NCBI GenBank assembly: GCA_964017185.1 | Contig: OZ024877.1 | Coordinates: forward strand, 9,580,201-9,644,200 | Direction of reading: 5' to 3' | From: Rugalucina vietnamica | Taxonomy: Eukaryota; Mollusca; Bivalvia; Lucinida; Lucinidae | DNA length: 64,000 bases | In this document: positions 56,337 to 64,000 of the stretch, in pieces | Position numbering within the stretch: position 1 is the first letter of the stretch | How the letters are laid out: every line of letters begins with the position of its first letter | Made by a program: the position numbers and the translations under genes | Notes under the pieces: model-generated | What the model was told of the DNA's origin: nothing | What the model saw: only the letters and a program-made list of their open reading frames with translations | The model's database searches: none

Positions 56337-56415
56337 ATGTTACGGATAATATCAGTTGCAATCGTGGTGGTTCTGGGCCTGCTCCACCGGGCTCAGGGCG
56401 CCGCCTCAACAGTTG
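56337..56415 (+). CDS. VWA/TSP1 gene exon 1: signal peptide
   Basis: ATG in context GTGAACATGT opens [20 protein letters not shown] followed by GAASTV. A hydrophobic core of about 13 residues and small residues after AQG fit a cleavable signal peptide (cleavage near residue 21-22). The donor is G|GTAAGG-like (GTTG|GTAAG), phase 1. The next exon supplies AT to complete an Asp codon. Confidence 0.9.
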
Positions 56416-57647
56416 GTAAGGACAATTTGTCTACAAGACTTTCTTCTTCTGTCTTAGTAAACTCGTGTTAATGATTTAAATAGACAATATCGACAAAATC
56501 AGCAAAATTCGTTTTGGAAATTATAACATATTCATAGAAGCAACCCACTACAGATTGTTTGTTTGAATTAATTCTTTACGTCCCAGTCAACAGCTAATGT
56601 CATGTCGTGACGTTGCCTCCATTTTATGGGATTTTTGACCAAAATGAGGCTAGCATGAAATCGAACAAGTGTTTCAAACTTAACCACCTAACTCAGTCAA
56701 TAAGGCTTATATGTTGGATGGGTTGACTGAACCACTTTTCCTGGGCAGGTTCAGGCCTGAGCGGTGATGGGCAGTCAGTAGCATAGAAGCTTTGCATGGA
56801 GACAAAAGCAGCACATCTATTTCTGTAGGTCCCATGTAGGTCCTTTATTGCAATATTCAGATAAATCATTGCTAGACCACACTAGACCACCCAGTAAAGT
56901 AATGCGTAAAGTGCTTATTTTCAGAGGCCATACCAAAATATATATAAGGAAGTTAAAAAATGAAGCTTCTAGTTCCTTCCAGTACAATCATGGTACATGT
57001 ATCTGATTTCGTCAAGCTTCTGAGACTGACCGTCGCATTCAGGGCAAAATGCAAATGTATCGTGTGTGTTTTTTCCAGATTGTGGCCAAAATCCCGCCGA
57101 CATAGTTTTCTTGATGGACTCCTCTGGATCCGTGGGTACCACGAACTTTCAGAAACAAAAACAATTTGTCGCAAAATTTGCCCAATCATTCACCATCGGC
57201 CCTCGTAACGTCCAAATCGGCGTTGTAACATTTTCAACAAGGGTTCATAATGAATTCAATTTAAACACGCACCCCACGAAAACATCTTTAGTGAACGCTA
57301 TCAACGCTATCCACTACAACTCTGGCATGACGTACACACATACCGCCCTACAGTACGTCGAGCGGAATAGCTTCACACGTGCGGCTGGTGACCGGCCTAA
57401 CGTCGCTAACATTTTGATCGTTATGACGGACGGAAGGTCAACCCAGCACGCGGCGACCATAGCAGAGACGGCAAAGCTACACCAAATGAACATGAAAGTG
57501 TTCGCGATCGGGATCGGAGCTGGCGTAGACAGAGGAGAACTCGGGCATATAGCCTCGGACTCCAAACACGTGTTTTTGGTGAATAATTTTGACGCTCTAA
57601 AGACATTACAGGCGGAACTAAAGAATACTACATGTGTCGGTAAGGGT

Positions 57648-57690
<43 letters not shown>

Positions 57691-60600
57691 TTGACTCAAA
57701 CGTCCAGTATTTTCGTCCTTTGTATATATCACTACAAATCTTCTTGAATTATCGTGACTCATGCCAGCGTTCATGATTGCAAGTTTGTGCTTCTAGCAAG
57801 CCATTTATAGTTAGAACGGCGACACACGACTTGACTTTCAGGGAGTCCTTTTTTATTTCTCTGCCCATTACAATCGAAGCCTCTGCCATTTGTCGATGGG
57901 GGGCTATAATCTAATCTATTCGGTTGTGAGGAGCACTGGGCTGAAAATAAAATTTTGTTTGTCTGTCCTCCTCTAAAATATTTTTTTTATTTGATAATTT
58001 GGTAGGAATCCAGTTTTTTATCGAACGTTTTTCTTGCAAATGCATTGTTGAGAACATTGTTGCTGCAATGAATGCAAAAAATCAAGTGATCATATAGTCA
58101 AGATCAATGGTAGACTGTGTTACCAGATTTATAAGATAAAACAATGACTTCTTGTTTATCACTGAACCACTACAGAAGCTGAGGGTGAGGTTAGGTACCT
58201 GTAAAGCCGGTTTAAACCCGCCAGTAACTTTGCGTTACTGATCGTTCCAAGTCGATACTTCTGTGGTAGTTCCTTTTGTTTTATGTCTTGGTGTTTAAAA
58301 AAACCAATTGTGCTGTTGGCACCTTATGTATGTTTTCATATTTTTTAGTTAAGTTAAGGTAACTGAGTGGCCACCTATTGGGAAAATAGCTGCTCATTCG
58401 GCTTACGATATGTTTCATGGTAATTATAAGTACCTGATTGTTAGTTTGGTTTTTTCCCACCTCGGTTTTTGGAGTGGGAATCTTTTTCTGATTGCGCCTT
58501 TGCCTGATCTTTGCCTACTTGTACCTTTTTATTCATTTGGCGTTTTTGTCCACTTTCTATTGAAAGCAAAATATAATAATTTCCCTACCTACCTTCCCAA
58601 TTCTAAAATGCTGGGTAGGTAAAGGACAGACAGACATTTTTTTTTAAATTCAGGCCCTGTTTTTCGATAGCAATGATGGGTGACATTCTATGCTATGACT
58701 CAGAATGCTGAAGTATCGGCCGTTCTCTATTCAGTATGAATCAAATAATTGAACATGATTTACTTACAACTCGTTGTTTTCAGTCGACGGCGGATGGACA
58801 GCCTGGGGTTCATACTCCCCCTGCACTAAGTCGTGCGGGGGCGGGACACAGTTCCGACAGAGAAGCTGTACCAACCCTCGCCCTGCCCACGGTGGGAAGC
58901 AGTGTACCGGCAGTGCGAGAGAGACCCATGCCTGTCATACCGGGGCCTGCCCCACTAGGCCACCGACTACCAAACCGACAACAAGACCAACAACAACTAC
59001 TACCCCTATGCCATCAACAACACCAGGTGAGCCGCAACGCGAGAAAACCGATCCTCGGGGTTTCCGACCAGGTCTGACACAAACCGACCTGTACAGTCAC
59101 AGAAAAGAGCTAGAATCGTGAAATTTTGGTAATACTTAGCGGAGGAATTGTATTATCCGTGAAGCGAAAACAAAGGCGCTGATCAGCTTCGCAGTCACTG
59201 CGAAGCTGATCTACGCCTTTGTTTTCACCTATGCAAAAATCCGATTTTCTCACGACGCGGCTCAGGTAATAATGACACAAAATACAAACATCCATACAAG
59301 GAGCAATGCAAATTACTGGACTCACGGTTTTCAGACAGTTTGTTACTGGGGCTTTATTGAACCCATCTGAAACATTTGTACCAATATATCACACTTGATA
59401 AATGTGACATTTTGGGGGGATGTAATTTATGCACAAATTTCACACATTAATTGTTTGATGATTGAAGAACTTTAGTCCATCTGAGAAGAAATGGTATGAA
59501 TATAATTTATGTGAAAATTCGGTATCAAAGTTACGCTTAATATGTTGTGAAGAATTGGAATCGAAGAGCGACAAATCAAAGACACTTAAGATGTGCCATT
59601 TTATGAATGTGATGAATACGTATGAATGCAGCATGAATTTTGACCGCAAGCTCACTTTTTGGGCATGAAACACTAGTATACCAATTATTCACAATGTGAA
59701 ATTTGCAAAATGTGAAATTTGCAACTGAACAGGGCTTAATCTTGGTGTAACCTCTTTTCTTAGTGGAATTTCACTCCTTATCCTCTAAACTGAAGTGGAC
59801 TCACCGAAATGATACTGAGTGATAGATCTAGAAAGAAAATCCACTTTGTCAGAAATGACTAACCCATATTTTCAGCATGCTATGCTCAAGCGGACATTAT
59901 GTTCCTGCTGGATTCGTCCGGTTCGGTGGGAGCCACAAATTTCCAGAAAATGCTCGGCTTTGTCAGAAATGTCGCCAATAATTTCAACATCGGTCCGAAC
60001 GCCGTCCAAATTGGTGTCGACACCTTCCAGACCTCCCATAAAGCGGAGTTTCGCCTGAACACATACTCGTCCAAGCAGCCCATGCTTGCTGCAATTAACA
60101 ACATCCGTTACCAACCCGGGCTGACTCACACGGGAGAAGCCATTAGGTTTATGGCTGGGGACAGTTTTTCTGCTGCTCACGGTTTGTTATATATTGTTTT
60201 CTTTTGATGATTTCTCTTAGTTTTCTTCATCAGTAGTAAAATTATACATATTGTGACATTCATCCATGTCAAGATGTTTATGTGTTGAAAAATGTCAAAA
60301 CAGCAATAAAGAAGAAGAAGAAGAAGAAAAAGAAGAAAAAAGAAGAAGAACTACAATATTCTGCAATTTTTGAACACAAGAAAGCCACATGCCTCGCTAA
60401 AGCTACATTATCTAATTAAGTGTGTACTTTTTATTCACATTTGAAAACTTAAGCAAAATGATCAGACGGACAGTGTGTTTTTTGTTTTGCCAAAATGAGG
60501 AGAACTGCAACATACATGTAGTATCGTTTTGTCTTTGCTACCAGGTGACCGACCAAATGTCCCCAATGTCGCCATCATAGTGACTGACGGCCAGTCCAAC

Positions 60601-63600
60601 AACCCCACCCTCACAGCTGCTGAAGCCAAGAAGGCCCGGGACAAGGGGATCACAATTATAGCCCTGGGGGTCGGGCACGGGATCAGGAAATCGGAGTTGA
60701 ATGAGATGGCCACAGATCCTGACAGTTCACATGTCTACACAGCCGATAACTTTGATGCCCTGGCGTCATTGCAGGCTTTCGTGTCAAATAAGGCTTGTGA
60801 AGGTACTACCTATTTTTTCTTACATTTAATTCATAAAAGAAAAGAGAAGTGTTCCTCTTGTGTCTTGTAACCCATCCGCAAAACATGTCCGTGAAACTTA
60901 TACCACCCTACACCTCACCTTTACCTGGGATTAATAGGGGTATACATTTGTGTGCTCTAAAACATAGATTGTTGGTACTCGTTAGCGAGGCATAACGTGT
61001 ACAAATAATCTATGTTTCGTGGAAAAATATTAGAAATGTCAAAACTGACTATTATGATGACATTTTCAATTTTTACAACTGAAAAATTGTCTGTATTTTG
61101 CAAATGCAGGTCAGCGTCTTTGATTCCGCAGCATCTTTGGTTCCGCTAAGGTACATTCTATTACATTGTAAAATTAAAACTCAAAATTGTAAATCACATT
61201 TTTCTGTGGTTGTACGGCTCGTATAACACAATCTGTGTCTGAATTTATCGCTGACCCAATGGTTCGGTTCATTGTCCCTAGTAAGATTTGCTTTTGATTT
61301 ATGCTTTCATTCATGTTTATGCTGCTTATCAAGTTGACCTGTCTGCTGTTTTCACTGACGAACTAGTTTCAAAAGATAAGGCAGAGCCTTTGCATGATAA
61401 AAACCAATAATTCGGGGTTCCGATCAGGTCGACACAAACCAGCCTGTACAGTCACAGATGCAAACTAGAAGCTTCAAATTAAGGATTTAGGAAGGAGAAT
61501 GACTGTACTAACTGTGTAGCGAAAACAAAGCCGCTGATCAGCTGTGCAGCTACTTCACAGCTGGTCTGCGTCTTTGCTTTTGCATATGCAAATTGTTAGT
61601 TTTCTGGTGCGATGGCTCAGCGGCACAAAGTGCAGTTTTGACATGAAGTGTAACAGGAAGTGTTACACAGGACAACGACATCTGTTTGATTCTCCAGAGC
61701 TACCCATCCCATCCCAGACATGTTTTGAAAGAAAATGCAAACGCTATTTACAGCATAAAGCAAATGAGTTCAAACATTTCATTGAACCTCATGGATAACT
61801 CGCACGAATTCTGAGGTCATTAATCGTATTGAAATAAGCCGAAAACCTGAAACGGATACAAGCTGGTGGTGCAATCTAAGAGATACTAGTATACAGCATT
61901 ATATTTGAGAACTTTTCTGTATACAAAAACAATAAGAGCATTTCTTCCCGTATCACTTAAAATAAATATCCAGGATACAGAATACATGTCCCAATTATAC
62001 ATGTATAAACAAATATCTTCTTTATGGCACACGCAACTGTACATATGTATATGCATTTCAGTATCAAAACCCAAGAACACCAGCACACCAACCTGCTCCG
62101 CCAAGGCCGATATCCTGTTTATCCTCGACTCCTCGGGCAGTATCGGACAGAACAACTACGATACAATGTTGACCTTTGTCAAGGACATTGTCAGTAACTT
62201 TGACATTGGACCCAACAAGATACAGGTGGCGGCCGAGATCTTCAGTGACAGGACGTATCAACAGTTCAACCTGAATAAATACCAGACAAAGTCCGCGGTG
62301 GAGCACGCTGTGTCAAATATCCCCTATAGGAGGGGAACAACCAATACCGGACAGGCATTGAAGGTGAATATTGGTGAACTGCTTTAAAGGCATTGAAACA
62401 CATGAATATGTACTATTTATTGTTTTGGTTGTTTGAAAATTGACCTTTGACTAAAATGTCGCATGGGAAACAGTATTCTAGTACAACGAATGACATTGTC
62501 CAAACTGCGACTGCGACTGGGCTCGACCAATAAAATTAGGTCATTGATGTATTCATATATTACAGCAAGGATCTTTTGTTGAAAATCACCGTGGTACATG
62601 TAACTGGGTTATTTAAATACAAGTAAAGGGTCTATATAAACAGCAGAATTCTTGTTTTCTAACATTTGCACGGAATCATGGTTCTTGAAATAGCTTAGTC
62701 GAATATTTAGCTAGATTACGATACCGTGATTCTATAAAGTTTATGCATAGAAAGCTTTGGCTCCGAAAAAATTGCAACATGCACTTACATGCTTATTACC
62801 AGGATGCGTACACCAAAATGTTTACCGCTGCCAATGGAGATAGAGCCTCAGCCCCCAACATCGCCATAGTTGTCACAGATGGACGCTCAACTAACAGACC
62901 AAGCACACTATCAGAGGCAACCAAACTGCAGAACCATGGAGTTCAGGTGATGTATAATGTCGGAAAATAAGATCTACATCCCTTTTAAAGGCAATGTGCA
63001 GGGCGATGCTTTGTCACTCTAAACATTTTCGTTTCCGTAAATCAGATTGAAGTAATTCCAACACAAGACAATTTAAATCATTTTACCAATGTGTGCGGAT
63101 ATCACATCCCTCTTTGCCATGTACAGTAAAGGGGTGATCCTATATAGAGGAAGCTTATACATGTACGCAACAGAAGGATTACAGAGGACTGCGTATTACT
63201 AGTATCTACAAAAACATTTTTAAAATAAAGTGATAGACGGATAGATATTGACAGGCGGGGACCAAAGACAGAGTCTAATATTTTCAACAAGAGAATATAA
63301 TCGAATAATTGAGCCTGTGCATGAGAAAACCAACAATTTGCATAGGCGAAAACAAAGACGCAGATCAGCTTCGCGGTGACCGCGAAGCTGATCAGCGCCT
63401 TTGTTTTCGCTACACGGATTGTACACTTCCTCTTCTTCTTAAATCCGAAATTTCAAGATTCTAGCCTGCTTCTGTGACTGTGCAGCCTGGTTTGTGTCAG
63501 ACCTGGTCGGAACCCCAAATTGTTGGTTTTGTCATGCAGAGGCTCATATTTTATTTGCCTCAACAGGTATTTGCTGTTGGTGTGGGACATGGTGTTGATA

Positions 63601-63714
63601 AGACAGAGCTGAATGCCATAGCAACAGACCCCGACAGCACACACGTGCTAACTGTACAAAACTTTCAACAACTTAGCAAGATAACAGCCAGTCTTAATAG
63701 TCAAGCTTGCAAAG
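56337..63714 (+). CDS. Secreted VWA-TSP1-VWA-VWA matrix protein (3' incomplete)
   Basis: Eight exons splice in one frame: 56337-56415, 57079-57639, 58784-59026, 59876-60181, 60545-60802, 62062-62363, 62803-62946 and 63567-63714. Coding length so far is 2,041 nt (680 residues), and the last donor shows the gene continues beyond the window. Order: signal peptide (1-~22), VWA1 (~28-213), TSP1 with Thr/Pro linker (~214-294), VWA2 (~296-482), VWA3 (~494-680). All three VWA modules keep a complete metal-ion-dependent adhesion site (DSSGS, a Thr, then TDG), so all may bind ligand. Each module is framed by Cys, as in matrilins. Modules of this kind make secreted adhesive or filament-forming matrix proteins. 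In bivalves, shell matrix, byssus or mantle matrix are candidates, but which one is inference. Module-border introns are phase 1. Confidence 0.93.
56570..56840 (+). repeat. R6 interspersed repeat in intron 1
   Basis: TTTACGTCCCAGTCAACAGC ... GAACCACTTTTCCTGGGCAGG ... GCACATCTATTTCTG repeats the order of 53475-53720. Confidence 0.7.
57079..57639 (+). CDS. VWA/TSP1 gene exon 2: complete VWA1 in one exon
   Basis: After TTTTTTCCAG, 187 codons encode a whole VWA domain: [14 protein letters not shown] (MIDAS DSSGS at residues 40-44), [26 protein letters not shown] (MIDAS Thr), [12 protein letters not shown] (MIDAS Asp), [17 protein letters not shown] and [13 protein letters not shown], with Cys near both ends. 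It is a phase 1-1 exon, a movable module. The donor is TCG|GTAAGG, followed directly by a (TTTA)n tract. Confidence 0.95.
57645..57693. repeat. (TTTA)n microsatellite in intron 2
   Basis: About twelve TTTA repeats begin only ~5 bp after the exon 2 donor. Length variation here could affect donor accessibility. Confidence 0.95.
58150..58540 (+). repeat. R5 interspersed repeat in intron 2
   Basis: ACTGAACCACTACAGAAGCT, CGTTACTGATCGTTCCAAGT, TAACTGAGTGGCCACCTATT and CACCTCGGTTTTTGGAGTGG match the R5 copies at 41880-43390 and (inverted) 34735-35115. Confidence 0.75.
58784..59026 (+). CDS. VWA/TSP1 gene exon 3: TSP1 repeat and Thr/Pro linker
   Basis: After TTGTTTTCAG, 81 codons (phase 1-1) encode a type 1 thrombospondin repeat: [39 protein letters not shown], then [11 protein letters not shown]. 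Six Cys and the W-x2-W pattern are intact, with S-x-SCGGG as the usual C-/O-glycosylation site region. A Thr/Pro tail ([21 protein letters not shown]) follows, probably O-glycosylated and extended. The donor CCAG|GTGAGC takes its TGAGC from a P1 element. Reading through into the element meets a stop at 59119-59121. Confidence 0.93.
59028..59264 (-). repeat. P1 element at the intron 3 splice donor (237 bp)
   Basis: TGAGCCGCAACGCGAGAAAA ... CTCACGACGCGGCTCA, with GG duplicated on both flanks (59026-59027 and 59265-59266). The exon 3 donor GT uses the flank G and the element's first T. Beyond the element, CTCAG|GTAATA preserves a second, probably ancestral, donor at 59266. The palindrome core is the CGCAGTCACTGCG version. 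Confidence 0.93.
59876..60181 (+). CDS. VWA/TSP1 gene exon 4: first part of VWA2
   Basis: After CATATTTTCAG, 102 codons (phase 1-1) give [20 protein letters not shown] (MIDAS DSSGS at residues 307-311), [18 protein letters not shown] and [17 protein letters not shown]. It is split from exon 5 between the MIDAS Thr and the TDG Asp. The donor CACG|GTTTGT is weaker than the others. Confidence 0.92.
60310..60352. repeat. AAG-rich microsatellite in intron 4
   Basis: GAAGAAGAAGAAGAAGAAAA-type imperfect trinucleotide tract. Confidence 0.9.
60545..60802 (+). CDS. VWA/TSP1 gene exon 5: second part of VWA2
   Basis: After TTTGCTACCAG, 86 codons (phase 1-1) give [20 protein letters not shown] (MIDAS Asp), [57 protein letters not shown]. 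The Cys before the donor closes the module. GDRPN matches the uninterrupted VWA1, confirming the splice. Confidence 0.93.
60880..61095 (-). repeat. P2 element, degraded copy in intron 5
   Basis: AACATGTCCGTGAAACTTAT, ACATAGATTGTTGGTACTCG and ATCTATGTTTCGTGG are P2 blocks. The core palindrome is mostly lost. Confidence 0.6.
61383..61619 (-). repeat. P1 element in intron 5 (237 bp)
   Basis: Starts AGAGCCTTTGCATGAT and ends CTGGTGCGATGGCTCA, with GC on both flanks. Internally diverged (core GCTGATCAGCTGTGCAGC / CTTCACAGCTGGTC) yet of unchanged length. Confidence 0.88.
62062..62363 (+). CDS. VWA/TSP1 gene exon 6: linker and first part of VWA3
   Basis: After TGCATTTCAG the exon enters in phase 1 and leaves in phase 0: [40 protein letters not shown] (MIDAS DSSGS at residues 505-509), [28 protein letters not shown] (MIDAS Thr). 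The donor is TTGAAG|GTGAAT. This intron position is absent from VWA1 and VWA2. Confidence 0.92.
62803..62946 (+). CDS. VWA/TSP1 gene exon 7: middle of VWA3
   Basis: After GCTTATTACCAG, 48 codons (phase 0-0): [40 protein letters not shown] (MIDAS Asp), KLQNHGVQ. The donor is GTTCAG|GTGATG. Confidence 0.9.
63310..63546 (+). repeat. P1 element in intron 7, 20 bp before exon 8 (237 bp)
   Basis: TGAGCCTGTGCATGAGAAAA ... GTCATGCAGAGGCTCA with palindrome core TTCGCGGTGACCGCGAA. Flanks AT and TA do not match. Its last bases, CTCA plus the next T, give a yUnAy branch-point-like motif with A at 63546. Confidence 0.92.
63567..63714 (+). CDS. VWA/TSP1 gene exon 8: last part of VWA3
   Basis: After TATTTGCCTCAACAG the exon enters in phase 0 and leaves in phase 1: [49 protein letters not shown]. 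The module closes with Cys as in VWA1 and VWA2. The donor AAAG|GTGAGC is strong, so at least one more exon lies beyond the window. Confidence 0.92.
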
Positions 63715-63924
63715 GTGAGCGTTTCTTTTCTTGCTTTGCGTATTTGCTACAAACTGAAATTTCAAATAAGAGAAAATTTATTTTTTATTTTTACTTTTTG
63801 TTTTGATAAAATTACAAACCGTTTTCTATTTTGGTTTCGGTTTCTGTAAGGATTCCACATAATGTGTTTCTCAATATATTTCGTCAGTTTAGATAACTGA
63901 ATATTTATCTTTTGGGAAAGAGCT

Positions 63925-64000
63925 TCTAGCCTGCCTATTTAGCTGTGCAGACCAGTTCGCGACGGACCTGGTCGGAAACCAAGATTTTTTTTTTTCATGC
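63925..64000 (+). repeat. P1 element, 3' part, cut by window end
   Basis: GCTTCTAGCCTGCC, CTGTGCAGACCAGTTC and ACGGACCTGGTCGGAAACCA follow the right half of P1. The left part is not recognisable. Confidence 0.6.

Noticed and set aside
56337..56340. Alternative idea that the VWA gene starts inside exon 2 or upstream of 56290
   Set aside because: The ATG at 56337 is followed by a clear signal peptide, a good donor and phase-matched exon 2, and a TATA box sits at the right distance.
59265..59267. Downstream donor CTCAG|GTAATA as the true end of exon 3
   Set aside because: Using it would include P1 and an in-frame stop at 59119-59121. It is better read as the ancestral donor displaced by the insertion.
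59110..59325. Minus-strand frame over the exon 3 border, and similar frames at 55652, 63220 and 63453
   Set aside because: These recur wherever P1 is present (shared peptide [10 protein letters not shown]) and come from its palindrome, not from a gene.
59872..60180. Minus-strand frames opposite exons 2, 4, 5 and 6
   Set aside because: Antisense shadows of well-supported VWA exons.

Overview
The window is nuclear DNA of a metazoan, most likely a bivalve mollusc. The evidence is a spliced extracellular-matrix gene with VWA and TSP1 modules, GT-AG introns, several tRNA-derived SINE families, a non-LTR retrotransposon, Tc1/mariner-, hAT- and Mutator-like remnants, and large non-autonomous repeats of a type I associate with bivalve genomes. 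It is AT-rich and gene-poor. The species cannot be named from what I see.

Layout. 1-45 kb is almost wholly a layered repeat landscape. One large family (R1) has ~455-bp tandem units and a 3' hairpin next to CTAA. A second (R2) ends in a GCAGGTGCGATA hairpin. There are fold-back elements at 6.6-9.1, 16.9-17.8 and 41.9-43.1 kb. A Mutator-like element at 14.9-16.7 kb has 182-bp TIRs and a 9-bp target duplication. Tc1/mariner- and hAT-like elements, SINEs and LINE fragments fill much of the rest. Two CATGG-palindrome islands beside SINEs lie in inverted orientation ~36 kb apart. Insertions are nested several deep (R1 in a fold-back, R1 in Tc1, MULE in another TIR element, R2 in a MULE), so relative ages can be read.

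45-47.2 kb holds the last two exons of a polytopic membrane protein that I do not recognise. 49.4-52.8 kb holds a third tandem-unit repeat and a 5'-truncated, frame-broken LINE.

56.3-64 kb is the main gene. A TATA box precedes eight exons that splice in frame (2,041 coding nt) and encode a signal peptide, VWA, TSP1, a Thr/Pro-rich linker, VWA and VWA. It runs off the right edge. All module-border introns are phase 1, and the three VWA modules are interrupted differently.

The most notable signal is a short inverted-repeat element (called P1 here). Seven of its copies are exactly 237 bp, with TGAGCC/GGCTCA ends, a 2-bp target duplication of variable sequence and a perfect-looking ~65-bp central palindrome. 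Fourteen whole or partial copies occur, ten of them after 48 kb. Inside the VWA gene one copy starts at the intron 3 splice donor and supplies its TGAGC. Another ends 20 bp before the exon 8 acceptor and supplies a CTCAT branch-point-like motif. A second, unrelated family (P2) has the same design of end repeats plus a long central palindrome.
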